DNA of 34,294 nucleotides from an uncultured Bacillus sp. (GTDB lineage: Bacteria > Bacillota > Bacilli > Bacillales_B > DSM-18226). The stretch is from the NCBI RefSeq assembly GCF_946478885.1, contig NZ_CAMLDX010000032.1:1-34294 (forward strand), given 5' to 3'. The notes under the pieces were generated by a model. It did no database searches and had not been told where the DNA came from. It saw nothing but the letters and a program-made list of their open reading frames with translations. The stretch's first letter is position 1. Each line of letters begins with the position of its first letter. A program made the position numbers and the translations under genes. This document shows positions 6,272 through 15,044 of the stretch, in pieces.

Positions 6272-6730
6272 ATGGAAACTAGAATTGAGCGAGTAAAAAA
6301 GCAGCTGCATTCTTCCAGCTATAAATTGACACCGCAAAGGGAAGCGACGGTTCGTGTATTGCTGGAGCATGAAGAAGACCATCTGAGTGCTGAAGATGTT
6401 TACCTCCTAGTAAAAGAAAAATCGCCTGAGATTGGTTTAGCAACCGTTTATAGAACATTGGAATTGCTGACAGAACTGAAAATTGTCGATAAAATTAATT
6501 TTGGAGATGGAGTTTCCCGTTATGACTTGCGGACTGAAGGGGCCAATCATTTTCATCACCATTTAGTTTGTATTGAATGTGGTACAGTAGATGAAATCCA
6601 AAAGGACCTATTAGAGGATGTAGAAGAAATCGTTGAAAAAGAGTGGAATTTCAAAATTAAGGATCATCGCCTCACATTTCACGGCATTTGTCATCGCTGC
6701 CAGGAGAAACAGCTGCAGGACAGCAAGTAA
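6272..6730 (+). CDS. fur: ferric uptake regulator
   Basis: Fur represses iron-uptake genes when loaded with Fe2+. ATG 6272 (METRIERVKKQLHSS) is chosen because AGGAGG stands 9 bases upstream; the frame open from 6245 adds a sequence not seen in Fur. The 152-residue product has the winged helix (YKLTPQREATVRVLL through GLATVYRTLELL), the His-rich metal site NHFHHHLVC, and two Cys pairs, CIEC and CHRC, forming the structural zinc site. It is nearly collinear with B. subtilis Fur. Upstream half-sites suggest autoregulation, and a perfect 18-bp terminator follows. Confidence 0.97.
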   Translation: METRIERVKKQLHSSSYKLTPQREATVRVLLEHEEDHLSAEDVYLLVKEKSPEIGLATVYRTLELLTELKIVDKINFGDGVSRYDLRTEGANHFHHHLVCIECGTVDEIQKDLLEDVEEIVEKEWNFKIKDHRLTFHGICHRCQEKQLQDSK

Positions 6731-6731
6731 G

Positions 6732-6773
6732 ATAAAAACCTTTTCTATTCATTTTAATAGAAAAGGTTTTTAT
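6732..6773 (+). terminator. fur terminator
   Basis: The arms 6732-6749 and 6756-6773 (ATAAAAACCTTTTCTATT and its complement) pair over 18 bases with a 6-base loop. The 3' arm ends in GGTTTTTAT. Confidence 0.85.
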
Positions 6774-6958
6774 TTGGAAAAATGTATAAAACCTGTCCCA
6801 TTTGGCATATGTATGAATAGGAAAAGAAAGACACGGCCTGCCGTCTATGATAACGGAAGCCGATACCTTTTCTAAATCGCTAACCAAGAAATATTTTCTT
6901 GTGACAGTATAAATAACGCAAGGCGAGGGACCAGCGACTTTCTTTGGAGGCAGAAGGC

Positions 6959-7186
6959 ATGAAGAATCTATTTTCAACGATTATAAAAACGCTGAAGGTG
7001 TTTATTCTCTTCACAGGATGCACAATTCTTTTTTATTATGGCATTATGTGGTTAAATGAAGAGTATAGAAACTATCACCGTTATGATGAGCCGAAGGGTT
7101 CGGCTATCAAAGTAACGGCGACTGGAGAGGGACAGGATTTTGCTTGGCTGAATCGGCTTATCTTGTTCTATCTGGATGGGGAGTAG
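6959..7186 (+). CDS. yqzK: YqzK family membrane protein (DUF4227)
   Basis: The start at ATG 6959 follows GGAGG by 9 bases. The 75-residue product has one N-terminal membrane segment (VFILFTGCTILFYYGIMWL, about residues 13-31) and a charged outer part with EEYRNYHRYDEPKG and FLDGE-like ends. Length and position between fur and xerD match YqzK. The function is unknown. It ends five bases before xerD, so the two are probably one transcript. Confidence 0.8.
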   Translation: MKNLFSTIIKTLKVFILFTGCTILFYYGIMWLNEEYRNYHRYDEPKGSAIKVTATGEGQDFAWLNRLILFYLDGE

Positions 7187-7191
7187 ATTGA

Positions 7192-8085
7192 ATGGAAGAT
7201 GAATTGAAAGATTTTACCCATTATTTAATTGTAGAAAAAGGCTTGGCAGCTAATACAATTGTGTCATACGAAAGAGATTTAAAGAGTTATATGAAGTATC
7301 TGCTAAACGTGGAAGCCTTACAGAGCTTTAATGAGGTACAGCGCCTTCATATTGTCCATTTTTTGGCCTATTTGAAGGATCAGGGGAAATCATCGCGGAC
7401 ATTAGCGCGTCATGTAGCATCGATCCGGTCTTTCCATCAATTTTTACTAAGGGAAAAAGCAGCTGATCATGATCCGTCTGTCCATATTGAACCGCCGCAC
7501 CTCGAGAGAACCTTGCCGAAGGTATTGAGCCTTGTGGAGGTGGAAACACTGCTAGATTCTCCGGATACAAGCACTCACTACGGTATCCGTGATAAAGCCA
7601 TGCTTGAATTATTGTACGCCACGGGCATCCGTGTCAGCGAGCTGATCGGATTAAAGCTTGGCGATGTCCACTTATCCATGGGTTTTGTCCGCTGTATCGG
7701 AAAAGGAAATAAAGAACGCATCATCCCGATCGGACACACGGCAATTGAGGCCACCGAACGATACATTCAGAAAGGCCGACCTGCCTTTGTATCCAAGAAA
7801 AGCCATGACGATGCTCTATTCCTCAACCATCATGGAAAACATCTGACAAGGCAGGGCTTTTGGAAAATCCTCAAAGGGCTGGCGCATGATGCCGGTATCG
7901 AAAAAGAATTAACGCCGCATACGTTACGGCATTCCTTTGCAACGCATTTGCTGGAAAACGGCGCTGATTTGCGGGCTGTTCAAGAAATGCTGGGACATGC
8001 CGACATTTCCACCACACAGATTTATACCCATGTAACGAAGACCAGACTGAAGGATGTGTACAAGCAGTTCCATCCGAGGGCTTAA
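7192..8085 (+). CDS. xerD: site-specific tyrosine recombinase XerD
   Basis: XerD, with CodV/XerC, resolves chromosome dimers at dif. The 297-residue protein has the SAM-like core-binding N-domain (about residues 1-85) and the catalytic domain. The visible catalytic residues are Arg147 (TGIRVSEL), Lys171 (GKGNKER), His243 and Arg246 ([11 protein letters not shown]), His269 ([10 protein letters not shown]) and nucleophile Tyr278 (IYTHV). It is called RipX/XerD in B. subtilis. There the next genes are drm (deoB) and pupG, but here dacF follows directly. Confidence 0.95.
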   Translation: MEDELKDFTHYLIVEKGLAANTIVSYERDLKSYMKYLLNVEALQSFNEVQRLHIVHFLAYLKDQGKSSRTLARHVASIRSFHQFLLREKAADHDPSVHIEPPHLERTLPKVLSLVEVETLLDSPDTSTHYGIRDKAMLELLYATGIRVSELIGLKLGDVHLSMGFVRCIGKGNKERIIPIGHTAIEATERYIQKGRPAFVSKKSHDDALFLNHHGKHLTRQGFWKILKGLAHDAGIEKELTPHTLRHSFATHLLENGADLRAVQEMLGHADISTTQIYTHVTKTRLKDVYKQFHPRA

Positions 8086-8104
8086 AGCGTAAGAAAAACC
8101 TGAA

Positions 8105-8145
8105 ACAAAAAAAGTTAAGGAATCGGATTCCTTAGCTTTTTTTGT
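8105..8145. terminator. xerD terminator (probably bidirectional)
   Basis: Twenty-base arms (8105-8124 and 8126-8145) pair with one G-T wobble around the centre GAATCGGATTC. The A-run at the 5' side and T-run at the 3' side would allow termination from either strand. Confidence 0.85.
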
Positions 8146-8318
8146 TTTACGTTTTGTAACGGATACTTGGCGCGGCAATGCAGAAAAAGGATGCCCCCCT
8201 AAGCTCTTCTTAAAATTCCTCAACATATAAAGCATTTTCAGCGCATCTCAAGTGATCTTGCCTCCGGGAAGGGTTTGCATTTGTGAAAATATCTATGGGA
8301 AAATATTCATTTTGAACT

Positions 8319-8347
8319 GTATAAATTTACCTAATGTGGAAAAAATG
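8319..8347 (+). promoter_or_regulatory. SigF promoter of dacF
   Basis: The -35 GTATA (8319-8323), a 14-base spacer and the -10 GGAAAAAATG (8338-8347) match the forespore SigF consensus (GYATA-N14/15-GGNNANAWT). The site is 31 bases before dacF, which is SigF-dependent in B. subtilis. Confidence 0.7.
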
Positions 8348-8377
8348 AAAACGATAGATAGAATGGAGGGTTTTGTG

Positions 8378-9547
8378 ATGAAGCGACTTGTTTCTATAGT
8401 ACTTACAGCATGTTTGACTGCAGCTTATATGACACCCCATGTATTCGCTGAAGAAAAAGGAACATCCACACAATTAACAGATCATGTAAAATCTGCGATC
8501 TTAATCGAACGCGATACAGGTGAAGTATTATATGAAAAGAGCAGTCAAGAACAGCTGCCGCCAGCGAGCATGACCAAGATCATGACGATGCTGTTAATTA
8601 TGGAGGCCTTGGATAAAGGGACGCTTTCAATGAAGGAAAAAGTCCGTGCTAGTGAATATGCAGCTTCCATGGGAGGATCACAAATCTTTTTAGAGCCTGG
8701 CGAGGAATTAACCGTGGAAGAAATGCTCCAAGGAATCGCGATTGGATCCGGTAATGATGCGTCCGTTGCAATGGCAGAAAAAATTGCCGGTTCCGAGGAA
8801 AATTTTGTGGACATGATGAACAAAAAGGCAAAGGAACTCGGTCTGAAAAACACTAAGTTCCAAAATACAACCGGTTTGCCTGTTGATGATCATTACAGTA
8901 CTGCCTATGACATGGCGATGATGGCTAAGGAATTATTAAAGTATGAAGACATCACAAAATTTACGGGTACCTATGAAGCGTATCTAAGGGAAAATACCGA
9001 TAAAAAGTTTTGGCTCGTGAATACGAATAAGCTTGTCCGATTCTATCCGGGAGTTGATGGGTTGAAAACTGGGTTTACAAAGGAAGCAATGTACTGTTTA
9101 ACAGCGACCGCACAAAAAGATGGAATGCGGGTTGTTGCTGTTATATTCGGTGCTCCGACTTCGAAGGAGAGAAATGCCCAGGTAACCAAAATGCTGGATT
9201 ACGCATTCAATCAATATAAAACCAACCCATTATATGAACGAAATCATGTACTGGGAAATGCTAAGGTTAGCAAAGGGACTCGGAAGGCAGTTGAAGTAGT
9301 GACGAGTGAAAGAATCTCCTTATTAACAAAAAAAGGAGAAAACATTGAAGATGTGAAACAAAAGGTAGTTATCAATAAGGAACTGAAGGCACCAATCCGG
9401 AAGGGGGACCGAATAGGGACCTTAACAATTGAGAAGAAGGGAGAAACATTAGTGAAAAGCCCTCTTGTAGCAAAGGAAGAAATTACAGAGGCTGGCTGGT
9501 GGACACTATATAAACGTTCTCTCGGAATGTTTACGAAAACAAAGTAA
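8378..9547 (+). CDS. dacF: D-alanyl-D-alanine carboxypeptidase DacF
   Basis: DacF is a forespore-expressed low-molecular-weight penicillin-binding protein that trims the terminal D-Ala of stem peptides and so limits cortex cross-linking. ATG 8378 is chosen because GGAGGG precedes it and it begins a signal peptide (MKRLVSIVLTACLTAAYMTP, cleavage near HVFA). The 389-residue length equals the B. subtilis protein. The active-site motifs are complete: SMTK (Ser nucleophile), SGN and KTG. The C-terminus has the PBP5-type beta domain. It precedes spoIIAA as in B. subtilis and has its own SigF-type promoter. Confidence 0.93.
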   Translation: MKRLVSIVLTACLTAAYMTPHVFAEEKGTSTQLTDHVKSAILIERDTGEVLYEKSSQEQLPPASMTKIMTMLLIMEALDKGTLSMKEKVRASEYAASMGGSQIFLEPGEELTVEEMLQGIAIGSGNDASVAMAEKIAGSEENFVDMMNKKAKELGLKNTKFQNTTGLPVDDHYSTAYDMAMMAKELLKYEDITKFTGTYEAYLRENTDKKFWLVNTNKLVRFYPGVDGLKTGFTKEAMYCLTATAQKDGMRVVAVIFGAPTSKERNAQVTKMLDYAFNQYKTNPLYERNHVLGNAKVSKGTRKAVEVVTSERISLLTKKGENIEDVKQKVVINKELKAPIRKGDRIGTLTIEKKGETLVKSPLVAKEEITEAGWWTLYKRSLGMFTKTK

Positions 9548-9550
9548 CAA

Positions 9551-9578
9551 TTGTCAAAGTATCTGTTCTAGTGTCGAA
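9551..9578 (+). promoter_or_regulatory. Spo0A boxes upstream of spoIIA
   Basis: TGTCGAA at 9572-9578 is an exact Spo0A box (0A box), and TTGTCAAA at 9551-9558 is a near match. Both lie roughly 90-110 bases before the expected SigH start, fitting Spo0A~P activation of spoIIA. Confidence 0.65.
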
Positions 9579-9631
9579 AGCGTTATGGATGGCAACTTAT
9601 TTTAGCGAATGAACACTAGTTTTGTTCTAAT

Positions 9632-9659
9632 GAAGGAAATTTGAAAATCTGTATCGAAT
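9632..9659 (+). promoter_or_regulatory. SigH promoter of the spoIIA operon
   Basis: GAAGGAAAT (9632-9640), then exactly 14 bases, then CGAAT (9655-9659) matches the SigH consensus RWAGGAXXT-N14-HGAAT at every defined base. The leader to spoIIAA is about 155 bases long. Confidence 0.8.
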
Positions 9660-9820
9660 AGACTCACTACAAAGAGCCATAACGAATTCTTTCATTACCT
9701 GTAGATCAGGTAAATAGCAGGAAAAGGCGCATAAGTATTATGGCCGCCCTGTTAAAGATTCGTGCAAAAGCCTGAAGGGACACACTCTATCAGGACATGA
9801 AACAAGGAGGCTGACAAGTA

Positions 9821-10171
9821 GTGAGTCTGCATATTGAGATGGAAGTAAAACAAGATGTTCTATGTATTCGGTTGTCAGGAGAGCTGGATCACCATACTGC
9901 TGATGGACTTCGCGAACAGGCTACAAAAACGATTGAAAACGAGCAAATTCACCATATTGTGTTAAATCTGGAAAACCTATCATTTATGGACAGCTCAGGT
10001 TTAGGAGTCATTCTTGGTCGTTACAAACAAATTAAGCAACTGCATGGCGAGATGATCGTATGTGCAATCTCCCCGCCTATTCAAAGACTATTTGAAATGT
10101 CAGGTTTGTTCAAAATCATACGTCTTGAACTGACAGAAGAATATGCTTTGCAAAGTCTGGGGGTTGCTTAA
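9821..10171 (+). CDS. spoIIAA: anti-anti-sigma factor SpoIIAA
   Basis: SpoIIAA is a STAS-domain protein. Dephosphorylated, it displaces SigF from SpoIIAB in the forespore. It begins with GTG 9821, with AGGAGG about 10 bases upstream. The 116-residue sequence runs closely along B. subtilis SpoIIAA and carries the phosphorylation site Ser58 in SFMDSSGLG, reset by SpoIIE. It is first in the tricistronic spoIIAA-AB-sigF operon behind the SigH promoter. The spoIIAB start is one base after its stop. Confidence 0.97.
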   Translation: MSLHIEMEVKQDVLCIRLSGELDHHTADGLREQATKTIENEQIHHIVLNLENLSFMDSSGLGVILGRYKQIKQLHGEMIVCAISPPIQRLFEMSGLFKIIRLELTEEYALQSLGVA

Positions 10172-10172
10172 G

Positions 10173-10613
10173 ATGAAGAATGAAATGAAGCTGGAATTTA
10201 AAGCAATGAGTCAAAATGAATCATTTGCGCGTGTAGCTGTAGCTGCGTTTGTAGCGCAGTTAGATCCGACAATCGATGAATTAACTGAGATCAAAACAGT
10301 CGTCTCAGAGGCTGTTACGAATTCTATTATTCACGGATATGAGAATAATCCGAATGGTGTTGTCTGCATAACAGCAGCCATTGAGAATGGATTAGTCGAA
10401 CTCACTATAAAAGATGAAGGGAAGGGCATTCCGGATATGGAGGAAGCTCGCCAGCCTCTCTTTACCACAAAGCCAGAACTGGAACGATCTGGGATGGGTT
10501 TTACAATCATGGAAAACTTTATGGATGAAGTAGAAATTCAGTCGCAGCCGGGAAAAGGTACAGCAGTCCGTTTACGAAAGCATTTATCAACCAGCAAAAT
10601 GATTTGCAATTAA
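10173..10613 (+). CDS. spoIIAB: anti-sigma F factor / serine kinase SpoIIAB
   Basis: SpoIIAB binds and inhibits SigF and phosphorylates SpoIIAA at Ser58. ATG 10173 (MKNEMKLEF) is chosen from family alignment; it lies one base past the spoIIAA stop and the GGGGG of the spoIIAA end can serve as ribosome binding site. The 146-residue length equals B. subtilis. GHKL ATP-binding motifs are present: the N-box [12 protein letters not shown], the G1 box DEGKGIPD and the G2 region GMGFTIM. Confidence 0.97.
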   Translation: MKNEMKLEFKAMSQNESFARVAVAAFVAQLDPTIDELTEIKTVVSEAVTNSIIHGYENNPNGVVCITAAIENGLVELTIKDEGKGIPDMEEARQPLFTTKPELERSGMGFTIMENFMDEVEIQSQPGKGTAVRLRKHLSTSKMICN

Positions 10614-10625
10614 GGAGTTATGCCG

Positions 10626-11384
10626 ATGGATGTGGAGGTTAAATCAGATAAGAATCAATCCTATTTAAAAGACCACGAAGTCAAGGAACTGATTAAACGA
10701 AGTCAAGAAGGCGATCAGGACGCAAGAGATTTAATTGTGCAAAAAAATATGCGTCTAGTCTGGTCTGTCGTGCAGCGCTTTTTAAACCGGGGTTACGAGC
10801 CAGATGATTTGTTTCAAATTGGTTGTATCGGATTGCTGAAATCAGTTGATAAATTTGATTTATCCTATGATGTGAAATTCTCGACCTATGCCGTACCAAT
10901 GATCATTGGGGAAATTCAGCGATTTATCCGGGATGACGGGACGGTGAAGGTTAGTCGTTCTTTAAAGGAAATGGGAAATAAGATCCGCAAAGCACGGGAC
11001 GAGTTATCGAAGACACTGTGCCGCATTCCGACTGTCGGCGAGCTGTCGGAATATCTGGAAATTTCTCCGGAGGACATTATCATGGCCCAGGAAGCAAGCC
11101 GGTCACCCTCCTCCATTCACGAAACAGTCTATGAAAATGATGGGGATCCCATTACCTTGCTCGACCAAATTGATGACGGTAATGAAGGCAAATGGTTTGA
11201 TAAAATTGCTCTTAAAGAAGCGATAAGCGAATTGGAAGATAGGGAAAGACTCATTGTGTATCTGCGCTATTATAAAGATCAGACACAATCAGAGGTGGCC
11301 GTAAGACTTGGCATCTCCCAGGTGCAAGTATCACGGCTTGAAAAGAAAATCCTACAGCAAATGAAAGACCGTATGGATCTATAG
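10626..11384 (+). CDS. sigF: forespore-specific sigma factor F
   Basis: SigF is the first compartment-specific sigma factor of sporulation. ATG 10626 (MDVEVK) is preferred over ATG 10620 because the AGGAG at 10613-10617 is 8 bases from the former and only 2 from the latter. The 252-residue protein has region 2 (KNMRLVWSVVQRFLNRGYEP, then DDLFQIGCIGLLKSVDKF), region 3 (RSLKEMGNKIRKARDEL) and region 4 with its helix-turn-helix (TQSEVAVRLGISQVQVSRLE). It closely follows B. subtilis SigF, apart from a shorter C-terminus (ends QMKDRMDL). A perfect terminator overlaps the stop. Confidence 0.97.
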   Translation: MDVEVKSDKNQSYLKDHEVKELIKRSQEGDQDARDLIVQKNMRLVWSVVQRFLNRGYEPDDLFQIGCIGLLKSVDKFDLSYDVKFSTYAVPMIIGEIQRFIRDDGTVKVSRSLKEMGNKIRKARDELSKTLCRIPTVGELSEYLEISPEDIIMAQEASRSPSSIHETVYENDGDPITLLDQIDDGNEGKWFDKIALKEAISELEDRERLIVYLRYYKDQTQSEVAVRLGISQVQVSRLEKKILQQMKDRMDL

Positions 11385-11400
11385 GTTCCATACGGTCTTT
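11364..11400 (+). terminator. spoIIA operon terminator
   Basis: AAAGACCGTATGGA (11364-11377) pairs perfectly with TCCATACGGTCTTT (11387-11400) around a 9-base loop. The hairpin contains the sigF stop codon. Confidence 0.85.
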
Positions 11401-11670
11401 TCATGTCAAGCCCCTGTTAACTTGGCTGTCAATAACTTTCCGGGCACTTTGTTTCTTTCAGAAATTCAATGAGTCTCCCCAGTTTGTATTGAAATCCTTC
11501 CGATTGTCCTGCTTTTTTCCGTCAAGGCTATATCATTCACTACAAGCGAATAAATCAATCATGCCTTTTTGAAGCAGCTTAACAGGAAACTAAGAGTCCT
11601 TATACAACCATTTATTGGATTTCATGAACCCTCACTTAATAAGAAATACTAGCAATACAAGGAAATCACT

Positions 11671-12309
11671 GTGTGGGATGTGAGCATATTGGAAAATACA
11701 GCCTATATTCGCCTGCACCATCGTGTCCTGGTACAACCTCATCACAAAATACGTTTGAATGATATCGCACAGATTATTGCAGACCCTAGTGTTAAGGAGC
11801 AATTGGCCGGTTTATTTCTTTATGAAGTAACTGAATCAGACCGGAATATTATCATCGTTGACGTGATTCAAGTTGTTCAGGAGATTGCTAAACAGTATCC
11901 GAAGCTTGGGATCGAAATGCTGGGGCCTACGCAAACGATTGTCGAAGTGATCTATAGGAAGAGGCAATATTCATGGCCCTTATTTTTATTAACCTGGTTA
12001 TTACTCTTCTTTGGTGCAGCTCTAACAATCATGAATTTTCATGAGGATGTTGGAATGGAGGATGTCCATCATAAGATTTACGCACTACTGACCGGAAAAG
12101 AGGAGGAAAAGCCGCTGCTCTTTCAAATTCCGTATTCGATCGGATTAGGGGTTGGCATGATCTTATTTTTTAATCATGTATTCAAAAAACGTCTCAATGA
12201 AGAGCCAAGTCCGCTTGAAGTGGAAATGTTCAATTATCAGCAGGATCTCGATCAGTATGTCATCATGCATGAAAATAAAGAGAGTATGAAAAAAATCGAT
12301 GATCATTAA
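11671..12309 (+). CDS. spoVAA: stage V sporulation protein AA
   Basis: SpoVAA is a membrane protein of the SpoVA set needed for uptake of dipicolinic acid into the forespore and its release in germination. The start is GTG 11671 (MWDVSILENTAYIRL) with GGA 8 bases before; the frame has no better ATG. The 212-residue protein has a soluble N-terminal half and two membrane segments (about residues 99-121 and 152-168). It ends in KRLNEEPSPLEVEMFNYQ, nearly identical to B. subtilis. SpoVA operons are SigG-controlled in B. subtilis. Here only a weak candidate (TTATA at about 11600, CATGAAC 18 bases later) is visible, so I do not annotate it. Its end overlaps spoVAB. Confidence 0.92.
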   Translation: MWDVSILENTAYIRLHHRVLVQPHHKIRLNDIAQIIADPSVKEQLAGLFLYEVTESDRNIIIVDVIQVVQEIAKQYPKLGIEMLGPTQTIVEVIYRKRQYSWPLFLLTWLLLFFGAALTIMNFHEDVGMEDVHHKIYALLTGKEEEKPLLFQIPYSIGLGVGMILFFNHVFKKRLNEEPSPLEVEMFNYQQDLDQYVIMHENKESMKKIDDH

Positions 12310-12727
12310 TCTTGTCTTTGTAATATTTCTTGGCTTTGCAGGCGGAGTTTCAGTAGGTGCAGGATACGTGGCCTTTTTAACCGTACTTGGAATTGTTCCG
12401 AGATTGACACAGCTGACAAAAACAATGAAATTAATTCATTGGTATGAATGGGGAATTGTTCTCGGCACAGTTCTTGGCACGTTAATGCTAGTTGAGGAGC
12501 CACATCTTTCATTGCATCCAGCTTTCTTAGTTTTCTTAGGATTAACATTTGGAATCTTTGTCGGCATGATGGCGGCTGCATTAACTGAAGTCTTAAATGT
12601 ATGGCCCATTCTGGCAAAAAGGATTGGGGCGGAACGGAAGATTGTGATTCTTCTCATGGCACTCGTGATTGGAAAAATCGCCGGGTCATTATTCCATTGG
12701 ATTTATTTTGTGGATCTAAGTAAATAA
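12299..12727 (+). CDS. spoVAB: stage V sporulation protein AB
   Basis: This 142-residue membrane protein has four likely membrane segments (about residues 5-30, 47-62, 71-95 and 112-133), matching SpoVAB in length and hydrophobic pattern. It overlaps spoVAA by 11 bases, which indicates translational coupling. In B. subtilis the next gene is spoVAC. Here the next gene, 27 bases on, is spoVAEa, so three genes are absent at this point. Confidence 0.9.
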   Translation: MIINLVFVIFLGFAGGVSVGAGYVAFLTVLGIVPRLTQLTKTMKLIHWYEWGIVLGTVLGTLMLVEEPHLSLHPAFLVFLGLTFGIFVGMMAAALTEVLNVWPILAKRIGAERKIVILLMALVIGKIAGSLFHWIYFVDLSK

Positions 12728-12754
12728 GGAGACTTTCGGAAAGGGTCTGAAAGG

Positions 12755-13327
12755 ATGAATGAAGTAAGAAAAGTCATTTTAATCACAGATGGTGATGAAT
12801 ATGCACGAAAAACACTGGAAATTGTCGCGGAAGAGGTTGGAGGAACATGTCTTTCCCTCTCACATGGAAATCCAACGAACTTAACGGGGCCTGTGTTAGT
12901 GAAGCAAATCAAAAAAGCGGCGAGAGATCCTGTTCTCGTCATGTTTGATGATAGCGGCATTATCGGAGAAGGTCCCGGTGAAAAATCTCTTTTGTATGTG
13001 GCTAATGATCCCGGAATAAAAGTGCTTGGTGTCATAGCTGTGGCATCAAGAACGCGAAAGGAAGAATGGACGAAAGTAGATGTATGTATTGACCGGGACG
13101 GAGTGTTGACAGCCAATGGGGTTGACAAATACGGCATACAGGAGTTGGAAACGGGAAGACTGTACGGTGATACTGTATCCAGTCTTGATGGACTCAACAT
13201 TCCCATTATCGTTGGAATTGGCGATATTGGGAAAATGGCTAGAAAGGATCATTATGGGAAGGGCTCTCCTATTACAAGACAAGCGATTGAGCTTATTTTA
13301 GAAAGGAGCGGATATGATGGCAAATAA
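12755..13327 (+). CDS. spoVAEa: stage V sporulation protein AE (AEa)
   Basis: This 190-residue soluble protein begins [19 protein letters not shown] and contains [18 protein letters not shown] and [15 protein letters not shown]. These match SpoVAEa rather than the membrane protein SpoVAEb. Its biochemical role is not settled. In B. subtilis it travels with spoVAF downstream of AC-AD-AEb. The start follows GAAAGG, and the end overlaps the spoVAF start by 14 bases, so the two are coupled. Confidence 0.88.
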   Translation: MNEVRKVILITDGDEYARKTLEIVAEEVGGTCLSLSHGNPTNLTGPVLVKQIKKAARDPVLVMFDDSGIIGEGPGEKSLLYVANDPGIKVLGVIAVASRTRKEEWTKVDVCIDRDGVLTANGVDKYGIQELETGRLYGDTVSSLDGLNIPIIVGIGDIGKMARKDHYGKGSPITRQAIELILERSGYDGK

Positions 13328-14798
13328 GGAGGAGAAAGAAAAAACATCGATCCCAAAATCGGTCAGTCAAATTGAGCAATATATGAGGAAACGGGTCGGG
13401 CTTGGCGTAAGCTTCGACATCGGAGTCAGAAAATTGACGATTTTACGCAAGAATGTTCAGATCTATTATGTTAATGGGTTATGCGACACAAGCTTTATTA
13501 TTGAACTGCTTGAGGAATTGGTGGAGATTAATGATCATGAAAAGTCTTCAACCAATTTGTATAAGATTATTGAGAACCGGATTGTACATCAATCCGTCAC
13601 CCCGCTTAAAACGATGGATGAATTGGTCGATCAAGTCCTTTCCGGATTAATTGCCATTGTCATTGACGGCTGCGATACCGGATTTATTGTCGATGTACGG
13701 GGCTATCCGGGTCGTTCTCCTGAGGAACCTGATACAGAAAAGGTAGTACGTGGTTCTAGAGACGGTTTCGTTGAAAATATCATTCTCAATACAGCCTTAA
13801 CGAGAAGAAGAATCCGTGATGAGCGTCTCCGTTTTGAAATTATGCGGGTCGGCGAGAGAGGGAAAACCGATATTTCTATTGCCTATATCGAAGGAATTGC
13901 TAATCCGGATTTGATTGATGTCGTACGGAAGGAACTGCAGAAAATTAAGATTGATGGATTATCAATGGCGGATAAGACAGTGGAAGAATTTTTGTTGAAG
14001 CAAGGTTACAATCCCTATCCGCTTGTCCGCTATACAGAAAGAGCTGATGTAGCAGCAACCCACCTGCTCGAAGGCCATGTCCTGATTTATGTTGATACAT
14101 CACCAAGCGTCATTATTACTCCAACCACGATGTTTCATCATATGCAGCATGTAGAGGAATTCCGTCAGTCACCGGCAGTCGGAACCTTTATTCGCTGGGT
14201 CCGTTTTATCGGAATTATTTCTTCCCTATTTCTGTTACCGTTATGGTTTGTTTTTATTCAGGAACCATCCATGCTTCCGGAAAAATTGGTTTTCATCGGC
14301 CCGAATGAACGAACTAATATTCCAATTGTCATCCAGCTCTTTCTTGCGGATATCGGAATTGAATTTCTCCGTTTGGCCGCGATCCATACGCCGACCCCGC
14401 TCTCGAATGCGATGGGCTTGGTAGCCGCGGTTCTAATAGGACAAATTGCCATTGATGTCGGGTTATTTGTCCCAGAGGTGATTCTCTATGTCGCGGTTGT
14501 AGCCATTGGTAATTTTGCTACGCCAAGCTATGAACTGGGAGTTGCCAACAAAATCGCCAGGCTTTGTCTCCTCATCGTTGTTGCTTTTTTTCATGTACCT
14601 GGACTTGTGATTGGCATCACTGCCTATATCATCTATATGGCAAGTATTCGCTCCTTGAATACGCCTTATTTATGGCCGTTGCTTCCATTTGCTCCAAAAG
14701 CCTTTCTGCAGATCCTGATCCGCAGGGCGATACCGGGTTCCCAAATAAGGCCGAAAATTATCCATACAAAGAACAGAGTCAGACAGCCTCAGCAATAA
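13314..14798 (+). CDS. spoVAF: SpoVAF, GerA-family germination protein
   Basis: SpoVAF (also called FigP) is homologous to the A subunit of nutrient germinant receptors. It resides in the inner spore membrane and is reported to help amplify the early ion release of germination. The 494-residue protein has an N-terminal soluble region (about 1-285, with [35 protein letters not shown] and a TALTRRRI segment) and a C-terminal part with at least four membrane segments. ATG 13314 and 13317 are adjacent alternatives. A long inverted-repeat element begins at its stop codon. The companion FigO (YqhR) is not in this window. Confidence 0.92.
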   Translation: MMANKEEKEKTSIPKSVSQIEQYMRKRVGLGVSFDIGVRKLTILRKNVQIYYVNGLCDTSFIIELLEELVEINDHEKSSTNLYKIIENRIVHQSVTPLKTMDELVDQVLSGLIAIVIDGCDTGFIVDVRGYPGRSPEEPDTEKVVRGSRDGFVENIILNTALTRRRIRDERLRFEIMRVGERGKTDISIAYIEGIANPDLIDVVRKELQKIKIDGLSMADKTVEEFLLKQGYNPYPLVRYTERADVAATHLLEGHVLIYVDTSPSVIITPTTMFHHMQHVEEFRQSPAVGTFIRWVRFIGIISSLFLLPLWFVFIQEPSMLPEKLVFIGPNERTNIPIVIQLFLADIGIEFLRLAAIHTPTPLSNAMGLVAAVLIGQIAIDVGLFVPEVILYVAVVAIGNFATPSYELGVANKIARLCLLIVVAFFHVPGLVIGITAYIIYMASIRSLNTPYLWPLLPFAPKAFLQILIRRAIPGSQIRPKIIHTKNRVRQPQQ

Positions 14799-14897
14799 AA
14801 GTAGCTGTCCCAAGAGGATGTCAGGTATCACAACATCAATCTGCATTGGATTTAGAGAATTTGTGAATGCCTGACATTTGATGGGGCAGCTTCTTTT
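14797..14897. repeat. long inverted-repeat element, copy 1
   Basis: The outer arms (about 14797-14812 and 14882-14897, around AGCTGTCCCA / TGGGGCAGCT) and the inner arms ATGTCAGG (14818-14825) / CCTGACAT (14870-14877) form a nested hairpin. The interior contains CATCAATCTGCA (14834-14845), which is shared exactly with copy 3 at 34178-34189. It starts at the spoVAF stop codon and ends in TTCTTTTC, so it can terminate spoVAF transcription. It is shorter than the other copies. Confidence 0.7.
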
Positions 14898-15044
14898 CTA
14901 TCATGAAACAGAGAGGATTTTCGCCGTATATCCTGTAATTTGGACATTGCGCAAAAAAAGAGGTTATGATAAAGTTATGTCTAAATTGAATCATGTTTGT
15001 ATGAATTAGGATTCTTGATTTAAATACAGGAACGAGGGAAGCAC

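Noticed and set aside
11595..11630. Possible SigG promoter before spoVAA
   Set aside because: TTATA and CATGAAC at 18-base spacing deviate from GHATR/CATNHTA at several positions, so the match is too weak.
13116..13301. Alternative frame inside spoVAEa
   Set aside because: Shadow of the real gene; codon use and family similarity favour the annotated frame.
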